Source of the DNA: Lutjanus erythropterus
Lineage: Eukaryota > Chordata > Actinopteri > Lutjaniformes > Lutjanidae
DNA length: 64,000 bases
Reading direction: 5' to 3'
NCBI GenBank assembly: GCA_020091685.1
Contig: CM034597.1
Location: forward strand, 2,302,646 to 2,366,645
Notes under the pieces: generated by a model
The model's input: only the letters and a program-made list of their open reading frames with translations
Told to the model about the DNA's origin: nothing
Database searches by the model: none
In this document: in pieces, positions 1 to 12,390 of the stretch
Numbering within the stretch: position 1 is the stretch's first letter
Layout of the letters: every line of letters starts with the position of its first letter
Made by a program: the position numbers and the translations under genes

Positions 1-2462
1 TGTTGTTGGGGACTATATGAGCGGGAAGAGATGGAGCATTAGGTGGCAGCTCATGCGGTTGCTTTTGGACATGTACCTGTTTCATGGAGCTAGTTTTCCT
101 CACAGATGCTAAATACTTTTTCTGATTTTTGTGGAAGTTGTTTTAATCATGTATGGCAGCAATCAGTGCAGTCACTGCTGCACTTCCTTCTCATGTGATA
201 TTGCTGAATGATGTTATGTAATTTATGACTATAGTGACATACGATCTACAAATGCAGATATGGTCTTTATGTCACCAGGGAACATCTTATAAATCCATGT
301 CTCCAGATCATTTTGTTTTTGTATTCTTTTAATTCATTCAAGCTGTAGAATTGAAATCAGAGTAAAGCATGTTGTTTGTACCAAACTAATCCTCACATTG
401 TCATCAATCTGATGATTCTTAAGGATGAATCCTTATTCAGCTTGATCCAGCATAACCTTTAATTCAGTGTGATGCTATTTGTAGCCCCAAACCCTCCCAT
501 GGCTGACTTATTCACCAGCTCTAAATCCTCCTAAAGCACTGCTTCCGTCTCCCTGTCTCACAATAGCCTCATCATCTGATAAGCATGCGTGTTCTCACTA
601 TACTTTTGCTCTTTTGTCCTGCACGGTGAACGGGAAGCCCAATGATGAATCGAGCAGAGTCTCATATGATTTATTACTGCATTAAATAAAATGTGCATCC
701 ATGGGTCGTGACCTGTGTCGCGGGTTCAGGTGGATTGCGATAAAACATGGTCAGACACACAATACAAATACACAGACCGGAGTTTTTGTCCAGTTATGAG
801 CTCGCTGTTACTGCTACATCAAGGGCACTGATGCAAATGGCGGGAAGCCTCAAGCAAGAGAAGTAGGGCAGAAGAAAAGAGAAAAGAAAACAAAAGGTGT
901 CAAGGTGAAGAAGAAACAGGAGGAAGAAACAAAGGATGAAAAGGTCCATAGGTAGTGAGGAAACACTGTCTGAATAAGCAGCTCTTTGATGGATTTTACA
1001 AAATTTTGCAAAGATAAGGGTTAGGGTTCCCAGTCTTGACCAAAAACAATTTCAATTGTGTATAAATCTGAACTTTGTGTGGCTTGTCTGAGCTTGTTTT
1101 CAAGTATGGCGCCTTTTTGCTTCTTGCTAGTTCACGAATCAGAATGGGCTAACAGTTTAATTCAGTTCAATTCAAGTAGCTTTATTGGCATGAACAAAAA
1201 TATGTTATTGCCAAAGCAGTTTAAAGACAATTAATATACTACATATTATACACATACATGACATTTACACAGGTATCCTACAGGGTCTATCTTATCCTCC
1301 TCTCTCCATAGGAAAACAATGGGACAACCAGCACAAAGCATTTTTACTGCTGATCATGCGTTGGGGCCTTTATAATGGTCTCATGATGGCCACTTTCAAA
1401 ACCAACATATGAGAGTTTAATGTCATGTTAAATCATAAAGCTAAACAAGGTATTTTGTCTTGGTTTATGTCAGGTTGTCATTGCAGAAACATCTGAAACA
1501 ATGTCAAATTTGCATTAAAAATTGTATAATTGACCACATCACACTTCATCAACAGTATAAACAACAGTTATAAAGACTCCTTCCCCATATTCATGACGGG
1601 TGACATGACATGGTTATGGCAGTCTTACATACACCCCTTCCAAGGAAGTGTTATCAAAGTAGGTGTGTTGTATTCATGTCCAGTGAAGTTAAGGTTCAGA
1701 ATATAATAATATAATAATAATAATAAAGTCGATTATCTTTGTCACAGCTGTTGCAGAACCATTTTGAAGGTTCTCTAACAAAATGTTTGTGTAAAGTGTA
1801 GATCTGCCATTATTAGATTGGTTTATAATCTCAAATATTGACAGTGGTTTCATAAACTCCACATCAGCACGACTCCAAAAAACAAAACAGATGAGTAAAA
1901 GAAGGGTGAGAAGTAAGGAGTGTGAGATGACAGATGGGGGAATGGAGGAGGTGAAGAAGAACAAGTGGGGATGGGGAAAGCAGCCGTCACATAGTTGAGT
2001 CAGTCAGAGCCTGGGGGAATTGAAGGGGTAGGAGGGGGTGGTTGGGGGGTACAAACCTATTGTTCCAGCTGGGAGAGAGCAATCATCTGATATCATCAAA
2101 CTGTAATGAATCTATATCGTCAGGAGAGGAGAGCTGAGGGACAGGGGTGTGGGAATGAGGGAAAAAGGAGGTGAAAAATGGGAAGACACAAAGATGAAAA
2201 AGAAGAATTTGGGGGTGAAAGGAAAAAGCTGAAAAACTTTTATTAAATTATGGGAAATGGGAGCAAAGGCCATATTAATGTATACTTGTAGGGACCAAGT
2301 TTTGACAAAAGCTTGTTCAGCACTTCAGTCCACTTCTTCCTTGTCTAAACTTCCCTACATGACCCACCAAGCTACTAAACAGCTGACTATTTTTTTTTTT
2401 CCATTTTTAAACTTGTAGTCTTCTGCCTGGCAGACACTGACTGGCTCACTTGAAGTTCTTCT
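1..2462. other. Non-coding; purine-rich tracts and a G-quadruplex-type motif
   Basis: Purine-rich tracts at about 841-960 and 1975-2230. At 2013-2049 four runs of four to six G are separated by 7, 5 and 5 bases. Around 1150-1260 AATTCAAGTAGCTTTATTGG with GCCAAAGCA resembles a common fish dispersed repeat. No coding region. Confidence 0.6.
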
Positions 2463-3085
2463 TTAACACTAGAATTGCCAAAATTCTATAACTGCTAGAA
2501 CTGCAAATGAAATAACCTGCAAAACAAACACATTAATAATTTTCTTCCAGAACATCAAAAAAATAATTATCACCTATGAGAAAAGGCTGGACACCAGTAA
2601 AAAATAAAAAATTGTAGTAAGTAGGAGAACTTTGCATCAAAATTTGAGAGCAAAAATAAATTCAGCAAGTTATGGATACTGCAACAAAAAGTGTTACAAC
2701 CATCCCCGGTCTCCCCTTCTCTATGTTCCTCAAATTCTTCAATTATTCTACTACTTATGATCATTTCATCTAATTATTTGTATTTTAATGTGAGCAAATT
2801 AACAGAACTTGAGCCAACTCGTGACGTCCCTGTGATTGTTGCTAAGCAACCAAGATGCATCTCCTGCATTTTCAGTGCAGTCAAAATGACCACCTATAAC
2901 TGAAATAGGTATAAACAATACATTTTTCTCTGCCTTTTGTGTAATTTATAGAAAAAATATTTGAAATAAAAATACAGACACTTTTAGGAAAAGTCAAGTA
3001 TGACCAATGTATTTTTTCATCCAACTTTGTAAAACTCAAATTTAAAAATGATCAAAATGACTGGCTGACCTTTTTTTTTCTTTAA
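2463..3085 (-). mobile_element. piggyBac-like non-autonomous element, copy 1
   Basis: The left edge is TTAA followed by CACTAGAATTGCC; the right edge ends near TTAA at 3082-3085 with a degraded end. Internal blocks (AATTCTATAACTGCTAGAA; ATGATCAAAATGACTGGCTG; the GGTCTCCCCTTCT segment) match, in reverse, the copy at 12395-13171. No transposase frame. TTAA flanks and CACTA-type ends suit piggyBac; the superfamily is inferred. Confidence 0.7.
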
Positions 3086-3212
3086 AATACTAATTTCTCA
3101 GGAGTTTCATTTAGCAGAAGGCACACTGTATCTTGCGAGGCAGCTGGATTGACAAGATCACAAGATCATGCAAGAATCAATTTTGCTGGGATTAAAGTTC
3201 TATGTTAGATTA

Positions 3213-3746
3213 GATACAACCATAGTTTGAATTACGGGGGAGTTAAGAGGAGCTCGGCTCCCCTGAGAAGGACATGAGCTCCCCTGAAAGTTTACTTTCA
3301 GATATTTAGGGGGAGCCTTAAAACACTGTTCATTTACACTGTTAAATGCTATATTTTCTCTTCTTATATTGTCTTTTTCATTTTTTTATTTAATAAACAG
3401 TGTTTAACAAAGGTTCAGATCTACCATTTTACCATGTGATGTGAATGAGAGGCAGAGGAGAATTGCCTGTGTCACCCAGCTTTTATAAAGATTTTTGCTC
3501 TGATTATTCTTTGATTTTGGAACAGTAGCCTTATGCTGTTGTTATGTAGCTTCTATTAAATGTTACTGACAGTATTAACTGTCTGTAGTAGTAATAGTAG
3601 AAGTTTTTTTTTGCAGTAATGCTGTGATTGGATGCTGTTGCACACTTCCATGTATACATGTGCATGTGACATGTCTTAGTAGCAGCATGCACCGCAAAAC
3701 AGGGCTCCCCTGAAAACCACTGTGTAATTCAAACCCTGGATACACC
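3213..3746. mobile_element. hAT-like non-autonomous element with 8-bp duplication
   Basis: The element (3221-3738, 518 bp) has inverted ends CATAGTTTGAATTAC and, read inward from the right, CAGGGTTTGAATTAC. Flanks GATACAAC (3213-3220) and GATACACC (3739-3746) match at 7 of 8, the size expected for hAT. Subterminal GGAGCTC/GCTCCCCTGA motifs repeat inside both ends. No transposase. Confidence 0.75.
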
Positions 3747-3984
3747 GTTAGATACGAGGCGCAGATACTGTGACAGCATCAGTTATATCAGAACTGGAGA
3801 GTATTTCTTCTTTGAAAGAAGAACAAAGAATGACACCGACAGCTTTTTTCAACAGAAAATATGTTTTACACTTCCCCTGACCAATTTCAGCAAGAGTTTG
3901 ATCTAATCTAATTAGCCCATGTCCCAGAACATCATTGATACCCATCTACCAAGCATCAGTGATATCAAAGAGGTGAGGTGCCAG

Positions 3985-4124
3985 ATGCACCAAGTCTGAA
4001 CCCAAAGAATACTTAAAGACAACACCCACCCCAGCCACAGTCTGTTCACCCTGCTGATGTCTGACAAGAGACACAGAAGTAGCAGCTTCTTCCCTCAGGC
4101 TGTGAGACTACTTCATTCATCCTT
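3985..4124 (+). mobile_element. L2/CR1-type LINE, C-terminal end of the RT ORF
   Basis: Frame +1 from about 4010 reads LKDNTHPSHSLFTLL, then SSSFFPQAVRLLHSS, matching the conserved end of L2/CR1-group LINE ORFs in fish (HP.H.LF.LLPS...FFPQAVRLLN). Only this short end survives. The A/T-rich sequence from 4294 to about 4440 may be the rest of its 3' UTR, split by the SINE at 4137. Confidence 0.6.
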
Positions 4125-4293
4125 CACCATGAAAACCATCCATCCATCCATTTTCTGTAACTGCTTATTCCCGAAGGGCCACAGGGGGCTGGAGCCTATC
4201 CCAGCTGACATTGGGCGAGAGGCAGGGTACATCCTGGACAAGTCGCCAGTTCACCACAGGGCTGACACATAGAGACAGACACACCATGAAAAC
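4125..4293 (-). mobile_element. 5'-truncated SINE (family A) with 12-bp target duplication
   Basis: The element (4137-4281) is the 3' part of family A in reverse orientation, with a (CCAT)n tail at its low end. Perfect direct repeats CACCATGAAAAC lie at 4125-4136 and 4282-4293. It sits in the 3' end of an L2/CR1-like LINE fragment (3985-4124). Confidence 0.92.
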
Positions 4294-4440
4294 ATTTATT
4301 TTTATTTTTTTTAATTTATATTAATTATGATCTTTTTAACCAATCTACTGTGTATAATTTTTGTATATAATGTGTCTTTAGCTGATCTGTAAAACAGATC
4401 TAGTATTACACTGCACTGAGAGTGTGGGGTGTGCAACTCA

Positions 4441-5723
4441 GGCTTAATATCAATTAGAAATCCATACCATGGGAGGTTTGCAGGTTACCAGCCAAACAGC
4501 TGCCGTTGGCCACAATCATTTTCAAATTAAAGAAATGACAGGAGAGTATTTCATTATCGTAACCCTCCTCCTCTCCTCTTCATCCCTCCTCTTTTTTGTT
4601 GCCATCTGATTTATCCTGATTAGATTAGTTGAGTTCGGATAATGGCATATTTGTTGGTTCAAAATAAAAATTATCTACAGTTTTATTGTCATCTGTAGTG
4701 ATTTGCTGACAAGCAGTAAATGAAAATCATCACATTATCCAGCTGCTCTGAAACCGAGTCAAATTACAATTCAATTACCTATCAGCCATCAAAGTGCTGA
4801 AAGAGACTGATGAAATCATTATCTCTCACGGTCCAAGTTTGTCTGCCTCAATTAACCACGCCATTATTCCTGCCCTAGAATAACCAGATATTCAAAGAAT
4901 GGAAGTACAGATACCAACTCAGGTACGGCAGCTAGCCCTCTAAATTACAGCTCCTTCATTTCCATAATTATGCTCTAATTAGGGTCTCAAGCAATAGAAA
5001 CTGGGCACCATTCTTTTCTTGCTCTTTCAAGTGGTAATGGATTATTTATCTCAGGGTCTCACCGAATCCAGCAATCCTAGCCCAGGGGAAGAGACCACCT
5101 GGGACCTGTGAATTCATGCTATTTCTGATTCAAAGGGCTTTAATTTCATTATATTGCTCAGTTCAAAACATTTTTTTTCTCCTTAATTGTCACCATTCAT
5201 GGTTACAAATGAGCCACGTGAATTTATTTCAAATCCAAAGTGGATTTTTCAGCTGAAACAGAGACCACAGTGACCACTGCTTGAGATTTTGTGGAAAGAC
5301 ACCACAAACCCAAACACAGCTGATAGGTCCAATGATACAATACTGAACTTCAACTGATGTTAGTTTGCAGGTAGAATCACCTCTGTAAGCATTTCAAAGC
5401 CTCTGTAAAGCCAAATCCACTATCGTCTTCGAAACGTAATTCAGAGCTTATTTACATAATTGTAATTATATAAAAAGTATTAGAAATCAGATTTAATCCA
5501 AATTCAGAATATTGTCATTTAAGTTTTTGTATACTCTCCTCCTGTGTTGGTTTAAATTGGGCATGTTTGTGCTCAGAGATTTATTACGAAAGTTATGCTA
5601 TTAAGTCCACAACCAATCATAAAAAATTCATGTCAGTTGCTAAGTGGGTGCAACAAAACTTCTTTGCTCCTGCTGTTGCAGCTGCTCTCTGAGTCTGAGC
5701 CAACTGAACAACGTTATATCACT
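4441..5723. promoter_or_regulatory. Repeat-free stretch with homeodomain-type motifs, candidate CNE
   Basis: No repeat or gene is visible in about 4450-5300. It holds several TAAT/ATTA-type sites (CAATTAACC, TAATTATGCTCTAATTAGG, CAATTCAATTACC, TTTAATTTC) without microsatellites, the texture of vertebrate conserved non-coding enhancers. This is pattern judgement only; conservation cannot be seen from one sequence. Confidence 0.3.
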
Positions 5724-5850
5724 CCTTAAATCAGTCTTTCTTTATACTTGCCGGCGAGCTCCCCGGAGGGCATGGAAGACTGGGGGGGTGTGCAAACTTT
5801 TTTCAGCTTCTGAAGAGGAGAGAAAAATTTTGGGAACCACTGCCTTAAAC
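5724..5850. mobile_element. Short hAT-like MITE
   Basis: A 111-bp element (5732-5842) whose right end, read inward, is CAGTGGTTCCCAA, a classic hAT end; the left end is CAGTCTTTCTTTA. Flanks CCTTAAAT and CCTTAAAC match at 7 of 8. Confidence 0.65.
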
Positions 5851-8800
5851 CAATATTGACTTGGGCGGCAGGTTAAATCACTGTTTGTGTTAAAGTGTAC
5901 ACTATATTTAGAACATTTCCCCACTTTCATTTGCTGTTAGACAGCCAGTCATTTTCTCTTGCAGGACACAGGAGCATCTGATCTACTGCTGCCTCCATCT
6001 GCAGCGCGAAAAGTTAGTTCAGACCCGAGTGAACGTGTTAAAACACCAAAGTCAAACAATAACACAAACTAACTTACAAACTCAAACTCCTACAAGTCCC
6101 GTGTCCTGCGAGGTAAAAAGACTGTTTCTTTCCATGGAGGCAGAAGTACGGAGGGCAACCTCAGCGGCCACTAAATCAACTTTAAACCCAGACCGTGAGG
6201 TCAACAAGTGGAAGCGTCTCAGAGCCCAAACAGTTCAGGATTATTACCGCATGAGAAAGGACGATATAGAGGAAGAGGAGGAGGAGGAGGGCTTAAGGAG
6301 GATCAGACAGCAGGGATGAGGGGAAGACTTGGTGAAAGAGACGAACAGGTGAAGATAAAGAAAAAGAACCAGGGAAAAGTGAGAGGAGAAATAGTGAATG
6401 CCTGCTTCTGTTAAAATGACTCATCCAATTAAAGCTCCCTGATGGTGTAGGAAAAAAGGAGGGAAAAACAGGAGCAGGGAGAGAAACTGGTGGGAGGAGG
6501 AAGAAAGAGAGGGAGAGCAGGGGGGAGGAGAGAATCAGAAACAATTTGTTTCTGTCATTTTCAAGCAAGGTCAATCAGATAGGGCTAGTGCTGTATGAAT
6601 TCCACTCACCTCCCTCCTGTTTCTTTTACTACTGCTTCTCTTTCAGCTTAACCTCCATCTCCAAATAAAATTCAGTCTGACATTGAGATCACATTTGTTG
6701 TCCTTGGAAGGCCAGGGGTAAACTGTCATCGCTGTGCAAGCTGCATCTTGAGGGCTAATTTAAATTCATTCGCCTGCACCTCACCACCTCTCGCCATCGC
6801 TTTCCTTTCATAGACCGACACACAATCTCTCACTTTAGTTCCTGGCAATGGATGCACAAAGTGCTTGGCGGAGGAAATCAGTCACCCTAACCTTGGGTTA
6901 GACCAATACAATGTATTGTTTACTCAATGTGATGCAGCTAGTGAAGGAGGCAGATTCATCCCTGTGTTGTGTGGTGGCAGGATTTCCCTCACCTGTTTGT
7001 TAAAGCTGCAGTCAAACTTGTCACAAGCTGCCTTCGAGCTAGAATATAAAACTTCTCTTTATTATTATATCCGCGCTCCTCAGTGAATCAAGTTCTTTCT
7101 AACTTGACTCTTGTGGCTCATCTTGATGACTTGTCATTGGTCCTGAGGCTGGTAGTAAGCTGCGTCTTTACAGCCTCCACAGGTGCTGCACAAGCAGATG
7201 TGTCATTTGTGGACAAGAGGAAATGTTATTTAGATTTTCATTTGTCATTGAGTTTGTCCTCACCAGAAAAACAGCCATATAGGCCATCTGTACAAGGAGC
7301 TTATTATGACCCACATTTATATTCATTGTTAGCTGATGTTAGCTAGTGGCTGTAGTAATCATGACTAGAGAAGTACAAAAAGCAAGATATCCACTTGAAG
7401 GCTCATTTATGCCCCCCATCTATACAAAAATAGGTACATACATTTTAAACAATATACATCTGTCGCTACACAAACCTCCTTTATATTGACATGGAAGTTA
7501 AACCATACATCCACAAGAGTGTGCCGCAGAGTCAAGGTTAAGTTTAGAGTTCTCTCAGTGTTTTCATAGAATATTTGTGAATATGGCCCCTGATATTTTC
7601 CCAAACCTAACCAAGTAGTTTTGCTGCCCAAACCTGAGCAAACTGCAACTGAACAGTATTTGCAGACAGCTGCACTGCTAAAAATGAAAGCATTTCTGTT
7701 TCTGAAACGTGCGAGTGAAAAACAGCTTGTGGTCAAGACAGAGGGTTACACCCTCCTGCACGAGGGAGCTAAGGGTGATGACACAGCTGTCTGTGAGGGT
7801 TCACTGCTGACAGGGGGTACAGGGGATGCTGGAGTTGGGTTTGTAATAAATTTAAATTTAAATAAATTTACATGGACTGCAGTAGTATATTCAACTGAAT
7901 ATTAAACATTATGAGCAGTTGCTTCTTTAAAACATCTCCATGTATCCTTTCACTGAAGGGGTGTTCTGCTTATATGCTCAGTAAGCAGAAACAGTTTTAG
8001 CTTCACCAACTTGAAGGTGTTGCTCTTAAACTTATGATCTGTAGAACAAAGCTGTTTATGTGCTGCTGTGTGAGTTTTGTCCATAACTTTGGTTCTCAAA
8101 AACTCATCAGGCATGTGCTTTTCCAAATTTTCCTTAAAAGTGACATTAAGTTCCTTTATTGATGAGGTTCTGACCGTGTGTGTTTGGGAATAAGACTGAT
8201 TGCAGCTGAAATGTTGGTTACACAATAAACTCAGGGGAGCTTAGCGCCACACCAGCCCCTAGTCATTGGTGTTTGTTCACCAGACAACTCTTGCTGAAAT
8301 GATGTCTCACCAGTAGATGTGTTGATGGTGGTAGAAGGGAACAGAATGGGTGTTTTCCTCTCTCTTTATTCCTCTGTGTTTTCTCTCTCTCCTCCCCACT
8401 GTGCTCTCCTCTGATGTAATTGTGTCTGACATGCAGGAATACAGACTCTTTCTGGGTGAGAGCAGAGCACTTGTATCATTTGCAGGTTGTTTCTCCCCCC
8501 ATAATGCACTTTGATCTGCTTAGGCCTCAACATAATGGATGAACGACGAGCCATTATTCACAGCGCACTATGGATCTCCAGACAAACACTCGAGAAGCAC
8601 TCGAAAACACCTCAGTGTGAGAGGGCATCAGACAGAGTCTGAGTGTGTGAGTGTCAGAGAATGATCATATGATGAAGACCTTTGTAAGTCCTGATGTGTG
8701 CTAAGACAGGGCTTTAGGTTTGATCAGCTCACAGTTTGTGGTTGTTAGCCTACAAGACAGGCAGCTGACAAAGGTCTGCCAACTCAGAAAGGTGACCAAA

Positions 8801-8904
8801 ACCAAGTCCCTGCAGGAGGGTGCATATGCAAGTGCATAGTAGCAGTGAAGCTCCACTGACTGACTGCACCCCTTTGTGTTCCATCATTTTGGCACACACC
8901 TTAC
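5851..8904. other. Non-coding stretch; GA-rich tract
   Basis: A GA/GGA-rich block (about 6265-6540) gives Glu-rich or Pro/Ser-rich spurious frames on the two strands. No recognisable coding content elsewhere. Confidence 0.55.
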
Positions 8905-9763
8905 TGTCACAGTTCTGCAGGCTCAGTTTCCCTTGACCTGTTCCCCATTCTCCCGGTTTCCTTCCTGTCCCTCTGTCTCAGTAGTTTTCCAATCTACCTG
9001 CCAGCCACTCCCACCTCATCAGCCCAACTCCACTCACCTGCAAGCTCAGCTGCAGTTCATCCCCAATCAGCCCTGCATATAAGCCTCTCCAGCACACTCA
9101 CTTCTTGCCAGATTGTTCAACTGCATCCATGTGAGACTTTCCAGCACTCATTACCTGCCTGATCTTCCATTGCCTACCCTGCCCGTCTCTGACTCTCCTG
9201 CCTTGCCTGATTCCCAGATATTCACCACAGCCTTTGGTCCCTGACCTTGAGTTCTGTCTCAGCGTTCCTGGTTTTTGCTTGCCTGTCCCTGTGGCTGCTT
9301 GGTATGTCCGTCTGTCATCAAAGTCTCTCCTGGTCCCAACTTCCCTGTTGCTCATCCCTCATCGCCTGGTCTGTCTGCTCATCTGGTCCTGACTTCCTTG
9401 CTGCACGCTCCTTGTCTGCTCCTCTGCTTCATCGGCCTGCTCTTCTGGTTTTGGATTCCTCACCTCGTTGACCTTGCCTCCAATAAGCCTCCTTCTGTCA
9501 CTCCTACCTGCGAGAGAACTGAACTGTATGGGTCCGAGGGCTCATGTCTTCTCCCTCGGTCCCGCGTCCAGGGTTGGCTCAACCCATTCCTCGAGTCAGA
9601 CACCCAGAGACTGTCTTTGGGCTCCAAGCCCAAAGAACAAACTGTTATCTGTGTTTCTTTGTCAGCTCAAGTTCCTGTTCTGCTTGTGTGAAAATAAAGG
9701 TCATTACCAACTGTCCCAGATTTCCAGAGAGCAGCTTTTGGGTCCAAAGAACACCCCATCACA
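8905..9763 (+). mobile_element. Solo-LTR-like fossil, probably Ty3/gypsy type
   Basis: The stretch begins TGTCACAG, ends CATCACA, and has short, nearly identical 5-bp flanks (8900-8904, 9764-9768). A TATA-like GCATATAAGCC lies near 9076 and an AATAAA signal near 9694, the promoter/poly(A) order of an LTR. The pyrimidine-rich middle is like gypsy-type LTRs of fish. No internal region or second LTR is present, so it would be a solo LTR of an old insertion. Family by resemblance only. Confidence 0.5.
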
Positions 9764-12390
9764 TTTACAGACAGAAGTAAAAGTTAAACTCCAGTGGTTG
9801 ATTTGTGCTGAACTGGTCAGTGAAAGTGAGAGAATTGCAGGTTGCTTTTGCTCCTCAGAGCTAACGTGCATGAAGTTGCTACTGTGCGATTTTGCATGGA
9901 AAACAACAGAGTGCTGCAGGACTCAATCCTAGAACCCAGAAATGAGTTGGCATATTAGTACCTCCAGGTCCCTTGTCTCAAAGTTAGTAGGTCTTTTTGA
10001 ATGGGTTTTTGGTTAGATGTCTGAAATAGGTTCTGTGGTTAACACAAGTAAAAGAGATTTTCATGTTTTATTGTACAACAAAATATGGCAGTAAATACCC
10101 CATTCATGAAGTTTGAACCTATTATGTATCTTATAAAAGGCAGTTGCTAACAAGTGGATAAATGAGAGCACAGACTGCTGTCTAGTCACTTAATGGTGGT
10201 GATGTAAAGTCATACAACCAAGGTGTAGCTCAAGGTTTCAAGACTTGGAAAAAGTGACACTGTCCAAAATCCAATGAAAAATCCCATTTCTTTTTTGTCA
10301 AAACAACCAGAGCAATACCAATTCTTGGTTGCCCTGCAAAACTGTCATCTCTGCACCACTCTATAGGTGTGGGTCTTTTGATTGTCAAGACATTGCAGTT
10401 GAAAGCACCTGCCGAACTAATCATTTGCATCCTACACACCTCTTTTCCTCCAAATTAGCTCTGGTTCTTGAACCGGTTACATTCAAGATTCTTTGATCCG
10501 TGTTGCTATCCAGTGAACCAGCCCGTGTTTCCACCAGTTTTGAGCAGAACCATTGTAATCCACAGATGCATTATCAACAGAAAGCACTGCACAATGCACA
10601 ACGGCCCATAGAAGATGGCAGGCCCACTTTGGTCTACACTTCAGGTCAAGTAAAACCTGCTATTAATTTTTGTTGAAAGTGACAACCAACTTTTTGGGTT
10701 ATGAACAAAATACTGCAACATGCTGAGCTTAACCATGGGAGCCATATGATGTGTCTGTAACTGCAGAGAAGAGATCCAGGCTGTGCTCCGAAATGAGCCA
10801 ACCAAGAGACATAAACCCAGATCTGGTCAACCTGGATTGGGCCTGCCTTGACTAAGGATGTCTCATGATAAAAGTCATGATGAGGTCCACAGCCGATAGT
10901 ATCATACTCGTAGCTTTATACAGTGGTCACCTCCAAGAACAACCCCACTCCAGTAGGCATAGTCTTGAATCCTCAGGGATTTTAACAACCAGCACTAATG
11001 AATCTGTTTTGGTCAAAATGCTTGGAATGGTTTCAAAATTAGGTGCGTGAACCGTAATGGAACCTGTCCTGTGTAGGTGGAAAGTGATACACAGTACTGT
11101 CAATGGGCCAAACGAAGCTCCCTTGGACAAGGTTACATTACTGTACAGCAGCATTTGAGGCAGCCATAACTGATAACAAAAGAACTTCCCTCAGTTTGCA
11201 TCACAACCATGAGCTTGAGGAGGGTCGTGCATAGAGACAGTGGCACATCTATCTCACAAATATTGCAGTAGCGGCTTGTTTGGAGCAGCTAGGTCAACTT
11301 TTTTAAAGTTATTTCTATAAATCGACTTACAGGAATCTGTACTCTGGCACATGGACCAAAGGCCTCTTTATTCATAACCCTGCCCTCATAACAACCAGCT
11401 AAAACCTGCAGTATTGACTGGAGTCAGCAGACAAGACAGTGTCCAGTCATATTTTCATGCGGTTGTATCTGTCTGAACATGTAGCTGATGTGTGTGATCT
11501 CATTCATTTTGTCACTTTACATTTCTACATTGATCTACTCTTGCTTACTTGTATACTTTCATTAAGACTTCACAAACTGATTGATTTCAATACAAAGGAT
11601 GTATAAATGATGCCATTTAACATATTGCAGCACAAGAGCTCTGCAAGAACTCCTTCCTTTGTGGTGTATGTCATTAATCTTCCTTCATTGTTCAGACTGT
11701 CACAAAGGAGTTGACTAGTTTGAGGAATAAAATACAAAACAGTCCCTTTCAGAATGTTCAGTTCAGGTGGTTAAAACACTACTGAAGTTTATACAGTGCA
11801 ACAGTGAAGATTTCTGCTGCACATTGGATTCAAACAGGTAAGCAGTGTTGGACTGACAGTTCATCTGATGTGAATGTAAACAGCCTCATATTAAAGCTGA
11901 GAGATAATTAAGCTCACAGCCACTGCCTCTTATCAAATCCAATGTGCTGAAGGACATTAAACATGATCCACTTAAAAAAAAAAAACACTTAAAGAGCTTT
12001 GTTGGGGTGAGGGGGAGCGGGACTGGGTAATGTTACTTCATAATGTCACTTAGTGTTAATGAATAAGTGCATTTGTAGTTAATGTCTTAAGTGTTTGTAA
12101 AGCTATATAAGTATCTCCCTGACCTCATAATATGGTCAATTTAATTGTTTCCACAAGCCATATTATAAAGTCAGCCAAGAGGAAAAAGCGTGACTGAGTC
12201 AAGAGGGGCTAATGTATAGCATACATTACAGTACGTGAGGACGGAGAGAAAAGACAGATACTTACATACATGTGAAGAGGGCTATGATGAAAAGAGAACA
12301 ACAGCAGTGCAAATTGGATGAAGATGCTCAAGATTTTGCGAGACATACACAGATTATATACTGTATACATCAGTTAACACTTAACACACA
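9764..12390. other. Non-coding stretch, no gene seen
   Basis: I see no coding frame with recognisable content and no repeat I can bound; short A and T runs only. Confidence 0.6.

Noticed and set aside
1013-1030. Telomere-like GGGTTAGGGTT
   Set aside because: Fewer than two full units; chance level.
6029-6574. Glu-rich and Pro/Ser-rich frames on opposite strands
   Set aside because: Caused by a GA-rich tract; no conserved content.
9468-9932. 154-codon and overlapping 138-codon plus-strand frames
   Set aside because: They lie in and past the pyrimidine-rich LTR-like block; composition explains the open frames.
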